Program-made: the position numbers and the translations under genes | The notes under the pieces: generated by a model | Told to the model about the DNA's origin: nothing | What the model saw: only the letters and a program-made list of their open reading frames with translations | The model's database searches: none | Assembly: GCA_047518265.1 (NCBI GenBank) | Contig: JAKZRG010000021.1 | Span: 62,001 to 126,000, forward strand | Direction of reading: 5' to 3' | Length of the DNA: 64,000 nucleotides | Source: Oceanospirillum sp047518265 | GTDB lineage: Bacteria; Pseudomonadota; Gammaproteobacteria; Pseudomonadales; Halomonadaceae | Shown here: positions 50,638-60,497 of the stretch, in pieces | Position numbering within the stretch: the stretch's first letter is position 1 | Layout of the letters: each line of letters begins with the position of its first letter

Positions 50638-52752
50638 ATGAAACAGTGGTCGTTACGTAATAAATTACTGTTATTTACTATTCTAATTTTACTATTTGCT
50701 CAAGGGGGAATGACTTGGGTTGCCAAAAGCTCAATGGAGCATGAAGCGGAAGAGGTACATCAACGCGTATCAGATTCCAGTCGTAAAAGTGTAGAACATT
50801 ATCTTCAAGCTTCCTCTTCTGGCGTAGCAAAAGATGTCAGCAGCTATATGAACCGTGCCTTTGATACCCCTCTGGCGTTGCAAGCGATCATGAAAAATGC
50901 AGTTGATAACCCAGAGTCACGACTGTCTCGTGATGCCGTTCAGATGCTGGTTCGGCAAGTCTTGGAAGCGAATAAGCTGATCTCTTCTGCCTACATCATT
51001 TTTGAACCCAATGCTTATGACGGTATGGATGCTCAAATGATAGGTGTAGGTGACCACACCACGAATAGAGGTAGCTTGGAAACTTATTGGGTGCGGGAAG
51101 GAGAAGGTCAATTTACTCACTATCCTATTGAAGACCCAAATTATAAATACGACCAGAGCGTGAATGACCTAGGAGACAGGGAGTTTGATTGGTATCTGTG
51201 TAGTCGAGATTCATTAAAAAATTGTATTGTTGAACCCTATCTGTATGAAATCTCTGAAGGCAATAAAGTACTGATGACCTCTTTAACCTCAGCCATGGTT
51301 AAAGACGGTAAGTTTTTAGGTATCACAGGTTCGGATATTGATCTCCCCGTCTTGCAAAAGCTGATGTTGGAAATGTCCCAGAAGCTATTTAATGGCAAAG
51401 CCCAATTGCACTTGATTACCGGCAAAGACCGTATTGTTGCCAGCAGTCAATTTGGCAGTAAGGTTTCCCGTCCACTAACAGAAGCCAGCACAGAATTTGC
51501 GAATGCTATTCAAGGGCAAAATAAAGGGGTCTTTAACATTCAAGATCAACTAGCCGTGAGCCAGGATATCCATATTAAAGGGCCGGATATGCACTGGCGC
51601 TTAGTGCTCACTGTGCCGGAAAGTGTTGTCTTTTCGGAAGTTGATCAACTCAGCCAAGACTTAAAAGACGATACCCGTACGGCAATCAGTAAAATGATCA
51701 TGCTAGGGGTTGTTTTTCTAGGTATCTCTGCTGTGGTTATCGTTATTTTTGTCGGCACCATTACCCGCCCATTGGCGCGTATGCGTGACCGGGTGAATAG
51801 CCTAAGCAGCAGTGAAGGGGATTTAACCCAAACGTTAGAGATAGAAAACCATCGAGAATTGATTGATATCAGCCAAGGTATGAATAAGTTTATCGCCAAA
51901 TTAAGGGATATGATCTTAGAGCTGCAAACTCAAAGCCTACAGGTACAAAAACAAGCCAACTTATTAAGTGAAGCGACGGATATCACCACAGAAACTATTG
52001 CCCGGCAAACTGCAGAAACTGATGGGGTTGCAACCGCCATGGAAGAGATGGCATCCACCAGTGCAGAAGTGGCTAGGCTTGCCGCAGAAAATGCAGAAGG
52101 CACCCATAAATCAGAAGACATACTGAAAACAACCCAGGCTAGCTTTGAGGAAAGCGTATCTCAGGTACAGCAAATTGCAGATGCAATGGAAGAAAGCAGT
52201 GAGCGCATCATGCGAGTATCTGACCGCAGCGATGACATTAACCAGATTGTAAAAACCATCGCTGATATCGCAGAACAAACCAACTTATTAGCCTTAAATG
52301 CCGCCATTGAAGCCGCGCGGGCTGGAGAACAAGGCCGTGGTTTTGCCGTAGTCGCGGATGAAGTCAGAAACCTTGCCGCGAATACACAAAACTCCACAGA
52401 AGAGATCAACGACCTTGTCAAACGTTTACAGGCGAATGTTAAGCAAGCTGTCGATCAAATTAACTCCAACAAAGAGCGTACAGGGCAAACCACAGAAAGT
52501 ATCGCCTCCAGTGCCGAGAACCTACAATCTCTGGATAGCCAAGTGAAAGTCATAGCGGATAACACCATTCAGGTGGCCTCCGCAGCAGAACAGCAAAATC
52601 AGGTGAATTCTGAAATCAGCCGCAGTGTCAGTGATATCGGTGAAACGGCTAAACAGCTACAAGAGCAAGCTCATACCATTGATGGCGTGCGTACAGAGCT
52701 CACGAAAGTAGTTGGCTTATTGGATGATCAACTGTCGAAATTGAAGGTTTAA
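50638..52752 (+). CDS. Methyl-accepting chemotaxis protein with dCache domain
   Basis: The 704-residue receptor has a membrane segment at 8-26, a periplasmic dCache-type domain (about 35-345) with the typical YIIFEPNAYDGMDAQM and ITGSDIDLPVLQKLM segments, a second membrane segment (about 355-378), HAMP (about 380-430) and the MCP signalling domain with EQTNLLALNAAIEAARAGEQGRGFAVVADEVRNLAANTQNST. dCache receptors usually bind small amino or organic acids; the ligand here is unknown. AAGGG precedes the ATG. Confidence 0.96.
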   Translation: MKQWSLRNKLLLFTILILLFAQGGMTWVAKSSMEHEAEEVHQRVSDSSRKSVEHYLQASSSGVAKDVSSYMNRAFDTPLALQAIMKNAVDNPESRLSRDAVQMLVRQVLEANKLISSAYIIFEPNAYDGMDAQMIGVGDHTTNRGSLETYWVREGEGQFTHYPIEDPNYKYDQSVNDLGDREFDWYLCSRDSLKNCIVEPYLYEISEGNKVLMTSLTSAMVKDGKFLGITGSDIDLPVLQKLMLEMSQKLFNGKAQLHLITGKDRIVASSQFGSKVSRPLTEASTEFANAIQGQNKGVFNIQDQLAVSQDIHIKGPDMHWRLVLTVPESVVFSEVDQLSQDLKDDTRTAISKMIMLGVVFLGISAVVIVIFVGTITRPLARMRDRVNSLSSSEGDLTQTLEIENHRELIDISQGMNKFIAKLRDMILELQTQSLQVQKQANLLSEATDITTETIARQTAETDGVATAMEEMASTSAEVARLAAENAEGTHKSEDILKTTQASFEESVSQVQQIADAMEESSERIMRVSDRSDDINQIVKTIADIAEQTNLLALNAAIEAARAGEQGRGFAVVADEVRNLAANTQNSTEEINDLVKRLQANVKQAVDQINSNKERTGQTTESIASSAENLQSLDSQVKVIADNTIQVASAAEQQNQVNSEISRSVSDIGETAKQLQEQAHTIDGVRTELTKVVGLLDDQLSKLKV

Positions 52753-52802
52753 AACCTTTGTCTTTTTGTAAGTGGTATCGTTGTTTGAGTATGTAATAGA
52801 GC

Positions 52803-52832
52803 CGATCCTTGTTTTCACAAGGATCGTTTTTT
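52803..52832 (+). terminator. Intrinsic terminator after the dCache chemoreceptor
   Basis: CGATCCTTG (52803-52811) pairs with CAAGGATCG (52818-52826) over a six-base loop, followed by six T bases. Confidence 0.92.
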
Positions 52833-53017
52833 GGATTATGATTCGCAAATCAAAAATCACTAAAGTAGTAGTTTTGCTAGGTGCTCCTTTAGAAGTATTG
52901 AAGGTATAATACTTTTGATAGGGATCAATTTTAGTGAATTTAATAAGCATAAGGAGAGCGCGCTTTCCTTGTGCTTTTTTATTTTTTGGCACCGATACAA
53001 GCATAATCTGGATATTG

Positions 53018-55207
53018 ATGAGCGATAAAAAACAAACGTGGTCTTTGTTTTCCATGCTGTTGATGCTGTTTATTTCCATTGTTGGATTTTCGGCAACACT
53101 TCAGGCTTCTGAGCTGTCGTTGACGGAGGAGGAGAGGGATTATTTGGTATCCCATCCGACATTGACGGTGATGAATCTCAATACCTTCCCGCCATTTAAT
53201 TTTAACGATGATGGCGTTCCAAAAGGTTATACCGTCGATTATATAAACCTGATGGCTAAGGTGCTGGGTGTTCAGGTTGAGTATGTGAGCAATAAGCCGT
53301 GGCATGAATATCTACAAATGCTTAAAGAGGGCAAGCTGGATATTATTCCAAACATTGCTATTACTGAGGAACGGCAACGTTTTGTGGATTTTACGCCGTT
53401 TTTTCATGTGGAATATATCAGTGGTGTGGCGGTTAATTCGGCATCCGGTATCTCCAGTTTCTCGGATCTTAAAGATAAGGTTGTTGCGATAACGAATAAG
53501 ACCTTTCTACACGATTATCTAGAAAAACATTACCCTGATTTGTCTTTATTGTTGACGCCTTCAACCAGTGACTCTGTGGCTGCGGTGGCGGAAGGACGGG
53601 CGGATGCGGTGATTGGTAGTTTGCCTGCATTGAACTTTTATAAGCAAAGAGATTGGCTGAGTAATGTTCATATCACCCGTATTGAGGGGTTTGAGCTGCC
53701 GGAGAAAACCCGTTTACCGATGGGTGTCACTAAGGGAAATGAGGTACTGAAGCAGCTGTTAGTTAAAGCCCATGATTCCATTACTTATGCCCAGACCTCT
53801 GAGCTAAAGAAAAAGTGGATGCACTTTACACCCCATGCGGAAATGAGCCATCAGTTAAGTGAGGAAGAGAAGCGCTATCTCTCTCAAAAGCGTAGCCTGA
53901 GCGTGTGTATTGACCCGGATTGGATGCCGTTAGATGCGGTAGAAGACGGTCAACATGTGGGAATTGGGGCTGACTTTATTGCCCGTTTTCAGAAAACCAT
54001 TGGGATACCGGTTGAGGTTTATCCAACACTGTCCTGGGCTGAGTCGATTGCCGCGGGTGTGGCGGGTCAGTGTGATTTCTTTTCTTTGATTATGAATACT
54101 CAGGAGCGAAAGGATTATCTGCTGTTTACCCGGCCTTATGTCAACACGCCTTTGGTTTTTGCGACGACGATTGAAGCACCTTATGTCAGTGATATCTCTA
54201 CCGTGAAGGGTAAGAAAATCGGTATTGTGAAGGGCTATGCTTTTAAAGAAACCTTGGCAAATAGCTTCCCTAATTTAAGTTTTGTGGATGTTGAAAATAT
54301 TACGGATGGTTTGAATCGTGTGCGAGACGGTGAATTGTTTGGTTATGCAGATTCTTTAATCTCCATTGGCTATTGGATTCAGAACAGTTACACGGGGGAG
54401 CTTAAAGTCTCCGGTGAATTTGAGGCATCTTGGGGATTAGGCATCGGCGTGCAAAAAAGTGAGTCGATGCTAAAAGGTATTTTTGATAAGGCCATTAATC
54501 AGGTATCGGCTGGAGAGCGTCAGGAGATTATTAATAAGTGGATTTCTATTCGTTATCAAAAAGGCACTGATTGGCAGGTGACGTTTTTATCCGTTGCGGC
54601 GGTGGTGCTGTTTTTTAGTGGTTTGTTACTCTGGTATCGACGAGTTAATGATACTTTGAGGAATGAGATCCAGTTGCGTATTCAAGCAGAGGAAAATGCC
54701 TTGCATTTGGCGCAAACGGATCAGCTTACCGGATTGCTTAATCGTCATGCCAGTGAACCGTTATTTCAGCAAGAGATGGCTCGTTATCGCCGAGGTGGTC
54801 ACCCTGTTTGTATTGTGATTATGGATGTGGATCACTTTAAGTCGGTGAATGATCAGTATGGTCATAGTGTAGGTGATGAGGTGCTTAAGGTACTTAGCCA
54901 TCGATTGAGCGATATTATTCGTGAAAATGATTACCTTGTACGTTGGGGCGGTGAAGAGTTTCTGGTTTTGGCCCCTGATACCACTATCGCACAAGCATTA
55001 CAGTTAGCAGAGAAGTTACGATGCACCGTGGAGGAGATCTCTAGCCCTGAGTTACCCGCTTTTACCATTAGTGCGGGTGTGGCTGAGTTTCATCAGAATC
55101 AAGCGTTTACCCAGTGGTATGAAGAAGCCGATAAAGCCTTGTATCAGGCAAAAAATACCGGCCGTAATAAGGTTTGTCCTGAAGAAGGCGTTCAGGTTAC
55201 GGTCTAA
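53018..55207 (+). CDS. Two-SBP diguanylate cyclase
   Basis: The 729-residue protein starts at ATG 53018 (GGA five bases upstream) with a signal peptide (about 1-30, ending TLQA). Two periplasmic solute-binding protein family 3 domains follow (about 45-265 and 275-510), shown by LTVMNLNTFPPFNFNDDGVPKGYTVDYINLMAKVLG and SVCIDPDWMPLDAVEDGQHVGIGADFIARFQKTIG. A membrane segment (about 515-537) leads to a GGDEF domain with RWGGEEFLVLAPD; RENDYLV gives an I-site RxxD five residues before. The enzyme should make c-di-GMP when a ligand binds. Confidence 0.95.
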   Translation: MSDKKQTWSLFSMLLMLFISIVGFSATLQASELSLTEEERDYLVSHPTLTVMNLNTFPPFNFNDDGVPKGYTVDYINLMAKVLGVQVEYVSNKPWHEYLQMLKEGKLDIIPNIAITEERQRFVDFTPFFHVEYISGVAVNSASGISSFSDLKDKVVAITNKTFLHDYLEKHYPDLSLLLTPSTSDSVAAVAEGRADAVIGSLPALNFYKQRDWLSNVHITRIEGFELPEKTRLPMGVTKGNEVLKQLLVKAHDSITYAQTSELKKKWMHFTPHAEMSHQLSEEEKRYLSQKRSLSVCIDPDWMPLDAVEDGQHVGIGADFIARFQKTIGIPVEVYPTLSWAESIAAGVAGQCDFFSLIMNTQERKDYLLFTRPYVNTPLVFATTIEAPYVSDISTVKGKKIGIVKGYAFKETLANSFPNLSFVDVENITDGLNRVRDGELFGYADSLISIGYWIQNSYTGELKVSGEFEASWGLGIGVQKSESMLKGIFDKAINQVSAGERQEIINKWISIRYQKGTDWQVTFLSVAAVVLFFSGLLLWYRRVNDTLRNEIQLRIQAEENALHLAQTDQLTGLLNRHASEPLFQQEMARYRRGGHPVCIVIMDVDHFKSVNDQYGHSVGDEVLKVLSHRLSDIIRENDYLVRWGGEEFLVLAPDTTIAQALQLAEKLRCTVEEISSPELPAFTISAGVAEFHQNQAFTQWYEEADKALYQAKNTGRNKVCPEEGVQVTV

Positions 55208-55244
55208 CGACCTTAGCACGGTATCCTAATTGGTATTAGCCACC

Positions 55245-58200
55245 CTATATTTGAACTTCAGTGCGTTGCAATTGGTTTTCAAATATCTCAGCGGGTGCGG
55301 GTTTGCTGCAGAGATATCCTTGATAAATATCGCACTTCATTTCGGTAAGAATATTCAGTTGGTTTTGAGTTTCAACGCCTTCGGCCAGTACCCTAATACC
55401 CAGAGCATGTCCCATGGCGATCATGGCGGAGACAATCTCTCGATCTTCGCTTTTGTATTCGATCTCATCAATAAAGCTTTTATCGATTTTTAGTACGTCG
55501 ATAGGAAAGCGCTTCAGATAAGTAAAAGAGGAATAACCCGTACCAAAGTCATCAATGGCGATATGGATACCCATGGCGCGGAATTTTTCCAGTAAGGTAA
55601 TGGTCTCTTCTGTTTCTGTCATTAACGCGCTTTCGGTGAGCTCCAATTCTAAGCAGTTGGCCGGAAAGCCGGTTTCATGCAGGATATCGTAGATCTGATC
55701 AAATAGGATATGGCTACCGATCTGGTTTGCGGATAGGTTAACGGCCAATACCATTGAAGGGTAACCGGCATCGAGCCATTGGCGACCTTGCCGACAGGTT
55801 TGCAGTAAGACCTGGCGGCCTATCTCATTAATCTGGCCGTTTTGTTCGCATAATTCGATAAAGTTGGCCGGTGACTGTAGACCAAACACTGGGTCTTGCC
55901 AGCGTACTAAGGCCTCTGCACCAATCAGTTTATTCTTTTTAATATCGATCTGAGGTTGGAAGTAGACTCTTAACTCTTCGCTTTGCAGCGCATGGTGCAT
56001 ACGGGTTTCTAGTTCTAAACGGTGGCGGGCATTTTCTGTCAGTTTTTCTGAGAAAAAACTAAAACGTGACCGCCCCTCGGCTTTGGCTTGATAAAGTGCA
56101 GCATCAGCATGTTGTAAGAGTTCATGGGCATCATTGCCGTTTTGAGGACTTAAACTAATCCCTAAACTGGCACCTATGGTGACACGTTTACCTTGAGAGA
56201 GATCCCAAGGTCTGTTGATTAGCTTAATCACTTTATTGGCAATTAACGACAGCTCATCGATATCGTGGAAACTGTTAAAGAGTAAAACAAATTCGTCTCC
56301 CCCAAGGCGGCATAGAGTGTCGACATGAGGGATTCCGTTATCCAGTGCGCGAGCGATCTGTTTGAGTAATTCATCGCCTGCTTTATGGCCATAGCTGTCG
56401 TTTACATTTTTAAAGCGATCCAGATCCAGTAGCATCAAGGCTACCTGTCCTTCCTCTTTTTCCGCCTGATGAATGGCATGTTCTGCCCGTACAATCAGGT
56501 TTTTCCGATTGGCTAACCCGGTGAGAGGGTCATGATAGTCCAGATAGGCCAGTTTGCTTTCGGACTCTCTTTGTTGTGTCAGGTCGGCAAAAACCCCCAC
56601 GTAGTGACTGATTTGCCCTTGGTTATTGCGCACGACACTGATATTCAGCAGCTCTGGATAGGTGCTGCCGTCGGCTCGACGGCTGATCAACTCACCTTGC
56701 CAGTGGCCTACCGTACGTATGGTGCGCCACATCACTTTATAAAAGTTTTTGGAATGTTGATTGGACTGTAATATCGCAGGTGATTGGCCGATGATTTGCG
56801 TTTCGCTGTAACCTGTCATCTGGGTAAAGGCTTTATTCACCATCTGAATACGACGATTGGCACTGACCATCATGACGGCTTCACGGGTATTTTCGAAGAC
56901 TGCTGCGGCTTGTTTTAAGCGCAGTTGATCTCTGTTTTGTTCTGTAATGTCTCGTAGATAGGCAAAAAAGCGACCGCCGTGTTTTGGCCAGTAGGTGACC
57001 TTCACTTCTATATCAAACAAGCTGCCATCTTTTCGACGATGTTTGCTGGTGAATTGAGCATTACCAAGCTGCTTAATTTTATCGATACGTTTCAGGGTAT
57101 CTTGTAATGTCTCTTTGACATTAAGATCTGGCACGTCCATCTGCAGCAGTTCTTCCCGATCATAACCGGACATCTGGCAGTAGGCGGGGTTTACGTCTGC
57201 AATCTTGCCTTGATTATCAATGATCCAAAAACCATCCAGCGCGGTATCCAGAACACTGCGATAGGTCTCTTCGCTCTCTCTTAAGGCCGCTTCAGATTCT
57301 AATCTCTCGCTGATATCTCGGGCCACAGACAGATGGTAGTGTTCATCACCAAGGGTTAACTGGGTAATACTGGCTTCAACGGGAATTAAGCTGCCATTAC
57401 GATGCTTATGGTTGGTACGGTGCATCGTATACTTTTTTTCTATAAGAGTTTGTTTGAAATGTTCTACATCCATTTCAGCGGCGGTACTAGAGATCTCTTT
57501 GATGGATCTCCCTACGAGTTCTTCTGCGGTATAGCCTAGATTCTTACAGGCCTGCTGGTTGACTTCTACAATCAGCAGATCTCTCACGCGGATAATAAAA
57601 ATGCCATCACTGACCTGGTTCATCAAATTACTAAGAAGGGTTTGTTCGTTAATTTGTTTCAGTTGAGCTTCTATCTGCTCAATTTTTTGTTCTTTACGAG
57701 CCAGTTCATCTTCTAGGTAACCCACATAACCTTGTTTTAGGGCTTTGGTAATATCCCGTAAGGTGATGATGCCTGTAATCTGCTGTTGCGCATCGGCCAC
57801 CACAAAACGACGAATACCTTTCATCTCCATTAAATGGGAAGCATCTTTAATATAAACCTCATCCGTTAAGGTTTGCACAGGATGATGCATCACGTCTTTG
57901 AGTAAGGTGGTACTCGCATTGTCGAGGGTATTTGCAAGCCGAACAATATCCCGTTCTGTGAGTATGCCTGAGGGCTGGCCATGTTCTGTGATAACCACGC
58001 AGCTAATAACGGCGGTATCCATCAGTTTTAAAGCATCAAGCAAGGTGTTATCAGGTGCCAGCTGATGCACATTGCGGCTCATGACATCGCGCACCCGGAT
58101 GTGCATCACCATAGGGATGTAATCCATATGGTGAATAAAGTCGCTTTCGTTGACTAAACCCAATAGCTTCTGCTGATTATCTACGATGATCAGCTGACGC

Positions 58201-58496
58201 TGGCGGTTTTCTGACATTAAGCGAAAGGCTTCATTGCAAAGGGTATCGCCCTGAGTGATTAATGGGGGCAGTGTGAAGTTTTTAACTGGCCCCGTTAGTG
58301 GGCCCTGACTGTTAGCCAAATGAGTCACTAGGACGTGTTCGGTAAAAATACCGGTAGGGATCTTGTCGGCATCGATTTGCACAATACAGCTGATACGTTT
58401 TTCCTGCATCAGGCTTAAAACCTGCTGGATATCCGTATCAGGTGTCACTGTAATAAGTTGTGGTGACAGCATCTTGCTGACAAGTAGTTGATCCAT
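55245..58496 (-). CDS. CBS4-PAS3-GGDEF-EAL c-di-GMP turnover protein
   Basis: The 1083-residue cytoplasmic protein has four CBS repeats (about 1-260, two pairs), a coiled-coil linker, three PAS domains (about 285-640), a GGDEF domain with CRLGGDEFVLLF and an EAL domain with GAEALVRWQDP and IAIDDFGTGYSS. The EAL site looks intact, so phosphodiesterase activity is likely. The GGDEF lacks an Arg at the I-site position (PHVD), so it may be a substrate-binding regulator or uninhibited cyclase. CBS pairs often bind adenine nucleotides, PAS domains sense redox or small molecules. It is convergent with the SBP-GGDEF gene. Confidence 0.95.
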   Translation of the reverse strand: MDQLLVSKMLSPQLITVTPDTDIQQVLSLMQEKRISCIVQIDADKIPTGIFTEHVLVTHLANSQGPLTGPVKNFTLPPLITQGDTLCNEAFRLMSENRQRQLIIVDNQQKLLGLVNESDFIHHMDYIPMVMHIRVRDVMSRNVHQLAPDNTLLDALKLMDTAVISCVVITEHGQPSGILTERDIVRLANTLDNASTTLLKDVMHHPVQTLTDEVYIKDASHLMEMKGIRRFVVADAQQQITGIITLRDITKALKQGYVGYLEDELARKEQKIEQIEAQLKQINEQTLLSNLMNQVSDGIFIIRVRDLLIVEVNQQACKNLGYTAEELVGRSIKEISSTAAEMDVEHFKQTLIEKKYTMHRTNHKHRNGSLIPVEASITQLTLGDEHYHLSVARDISERLESEAALRESEETYRSVLDTALDGFWIIDNQGKIADVNPAYCQMSGYDREELLQMDVPDLNVKETLQDTLKRIDKIKQLGNAQFTSKHRRKDGSLFDIEVKVTYWPKHGGRFFAYLRDITEQNRDQLRLKQAAAVFENTREAVMMVSANRRIQMVNKAFTQMTGYSETQIIGQSPAILQSNQHSKNFYKVMWRTIRTVGHWQGELISRRADGSTYPELLNISVVRNNQGQISHYVGVFADLTQQRESESKLAYLDYHDPLTGLANRKNLIVRAEHAIHQAEKEEGQVALMLLDLDRFKNVNDSYGHKAGDELLKQIARALDNGIPHVDTLCRLGGDEFVLLFNSFHDIDELSLIANKVIKLINRPWDLSQGKRVTIGASLGISLSPQNGNDAHELLQHADAALYQAKAEGRSRFSFFSEKLTENARHRLELETRMHHALQSEELRVYFQPQIDIKKNKLIGAEALVRWQDPVFGLQSPANFIELCEQNGQINEIGRQVLLQTCRQGRQWLDAGYPSMVLAVNLSANQIGSHILFDQIYDILHETGFPANCLELELTESALMTETEETITLLEKFRAMGIHIAIDDFGTGYSSFTYLKRFPIDVLKIDKSFIDEIEYKSEDREIVSAMIAMGHALGIRVLAEGVETQNQLNILTEMKCDIYQGYLCSKPAPAEIFENQLQRTEVQI

Positions 58497-58652
58497 ACCT
58501 AGCCTAAAGCCGCTAATACTTGAAAATATAAAACAGTATTATAAAGGAAGGTATGGTTTTTGTAACAAAATGTGTCGAAAAAACTGTATTAGATCAATCA
58601 ATTAATTAATTTACTGATCCTAGGCTATGAGTAGAGTAAGCCAAGCGGTTTA

Positions 58653-60272
58653 TTAGGAAGAACAACTTAAGCAGATCCCTTCTGCCCAATCCGGTGCCGG
58701 GCCGGAATATTGAGCCAATGGACCATGAGATCCTTCCTTCGATGAGTACTCTGTAAAAGGATCTTTTAATAGCAGTAAAAGCTGGTTGAGCAAGGTGAAA
58801 TCTCCTTGGTTTGCCGCATCAATAGCATCTTGTGCCATGTAATTTCTAAGCAAATAAACAGGGTTACAGCGTTGCATATTGGCTAAGCGTTTTGCCTCTG
58901 CCTCTTGTCCAACTGCTGCCTCTGATGGCTGATTCAACGCTTGATGATATTCGCTGAGCCACAATTCAAAAGCTTGTGGTCGTGGCATTATCCGTTGTAA
59001 TTGAATCAATTGTTGGTCGATAGGGTGTTCGCTTAATACCCGGAAAAATAGCGTGCTATCGGTCTGTTGGCTGTTCATCAGGATAATAAGATCATCGATC
59101 AGGGCTCTATGATCGCTGCTAGCATGACAAGGAGAGGTTTGAGTGGGAGGGGACGTTGCAGAGCCACTAGAAGTCTTGTCTCCATAATAAAGGCCTAAAC
59201 GCTGGCTCATTAAGGTGTAGTAGGCCGTTTTATATTGTTCTCTATAATCGCTTAGTACCGCTTCTAATAAGGTTTTTGCCTCTTTTCCATCTTTGTGCAC
59301 GAGAGGAACAAAACATTGGGCCAAGCAATATAAATTCCAGAGCATCACCTCTGGTTGTTGATCGAAGGCATAGCGCCCTTGATGATCTGAATGGTTGCTT
59401 ACCGTATTGCTCTTATACTGATCCATAAATTGATACGGGCCATAGTCAAAGGTTTCCCCGATCAGAGACATATTGTCAGTATTCATCACGCCATGAACAA
59501 AGCCATAGGCTTGCCACTGAGCCACCAATCTTGCACTGCGTTGAATCACCTCTTTTAACATGGCCAGAGGGGGATTGTCGGTGTCTAGTAATTCTGGAAA
59601 GAAGCGCTCTAGGCAGTAATCGCTTAGTAGGGTTAGATCATCATATCTCTGGTTATGGTAGAAGTGTTCAAAGTGACCAAAACGGATATGGCATTGGGTC
59701 ACTCTTAATACCGTGGCGCAAGGTTCCGGCATACCGTCTCGAATGGCTTTCTCATGGGAGCCCACCAAGCACAAGGCTTGAGTGGTAGGGATACCTAAAC
59801 CCTGCATGGCAGCGCTGACGAGATATTCTCGAATACTGGATCTTAAAACCGCTCGACCATCACCAAAACGGGAGTAATTGGTTTTCCCTGACCCTTTTAA
59901 ATGCAAGTCCCAACGTTTCTGATCCGGCCCGATCAATTCCCCTAATAATAACCCTCGGCCATCCCCTAATTGAGGGTTATAAACGCCAAATTGATGGCCG
60001 GTATATTTCATGGCTAGGGGTTCGCTACCGGGTAGCGTTTGTTGGCCGGAAAATAGTGTGGCCAGCTCTTCGGATTCCAGTGAACAAGGATTGATTCCTA
60101 ACTGCTCAGCTACATCAATATTTACACTGACCAGAAAGGGCAGATCCAGTGGCGTAGGTTGTACCCTATGATAAAAATACTCCGGCAATCGAGCATAGCT
60201 ATTGTCTAGCTTAAGGTTGTCCAGATCCGTAAGGGGCATCGATTGTGACGGAGCATTCATAGGTGTCTTCAT
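58653..60272 (-). CDS. selO: Protein AMPylase SelO (YdiU family)
   Basis: SelO is a pseudokinase-fold enzyme that transfers AMP to proteins. GMPEPCATVLRVTQCHIRFGHFEHF, DGRAVLRSSIREYLVSAAMQGLGIPTT, GVMNTDNMSLIGETFDYGPYQFMD and NPVYLLRNYMAQDAI are all family hallmarks, and the C-terminus ends in a Cys-Ser-rich CLSCSS. The longest open frame starts at 60407, but several Met codons lie in the first 60 residues. I choose ATG 60272, with GGA seven bases upstream, giving 539 residues. This is still longer than the usual 480; a low-complexity insert (TSSGSATSPPTQTSPCHASS, about residue 420 of the open frame) explains part. Confidence 0.9.
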   Translation of the reverse strand: MKTPMNAPSQSMPLTDLDNLKLDNSYARLPEYFYHRVQPTPLDLPFLVSVNIDVAEQLGINPCSLESEELATLFSGQQTLPGSEPLAMKYTGHQFGVYNPQLGDGRGLLLGELIGPDQKRWDLHLKGSGKTNYSRFGDGRAVLRSSIREYLVSAAMQGLGIPTTQALCLVGSHEKAIRDGMPEPCATVLRVTQCHIRFGHFEHFYHNQRYDDLTLLSDYCLERFFPELLDTDNPPLAMLKEVIQRSARLVAQWQAYGFVHGVMNTDNMSLIGETFDYGPYQFMDQYKSNTVSNHSDHQGRYAFDQQPEVMLWNLYCLAQCFVPLVHKDGKEAKTLLEAVLSDYREQYKTAYYTLMSQRLGLYYGDKTSSGSATSPPTQTSPCHASSDHRALIDDLIILMNSQQTDSTLFFRVLSEHPIDQQLIQLQRIMPRPQAFELWLSEYHQALNQPSEAAVGQEAEAKRLANMQRCNPVYLLRNYMAQDAIDAANQGDFTLLNQLLLLLKDPFTEYSSKEGSHGPLAQYSGPAPDWAEGICLSCSS

Positions 60273-60453
60273 AAGAGCATCCATAGCGTTTTGCATCAAT
60301 AATAGAGAGCAGTGGTTTATCGATAGATGGTTTCTGTCAGAATGGTTTTTGTCATGATAGTACCATACTGTTTTAGTCGGGATTGAGGTACATGTGAACA
60401 TCATCAAATGATGTAGCAGAAAAGGGAGCTATGTTTAGGGAGTCACTGAAGGC

Positions 60454-60475
60454 CCCGCAGAAGATCTCCTGCGGG
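60454..60475. repeat. Perfect 7-bp inverted repeat between selO and the LTA-synthase-like gene
   Basis: CCCGCAG (60454-60460) pairs with CTGCGGG (60469-60475). On the plus strand T bases follow a few bases later; the flanking genes are both on the minus strand, so its role is unclear. Confidence 0.5.
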
Positions 60476-60497
60476 ACGAATATTTTTTACAAGCCCC

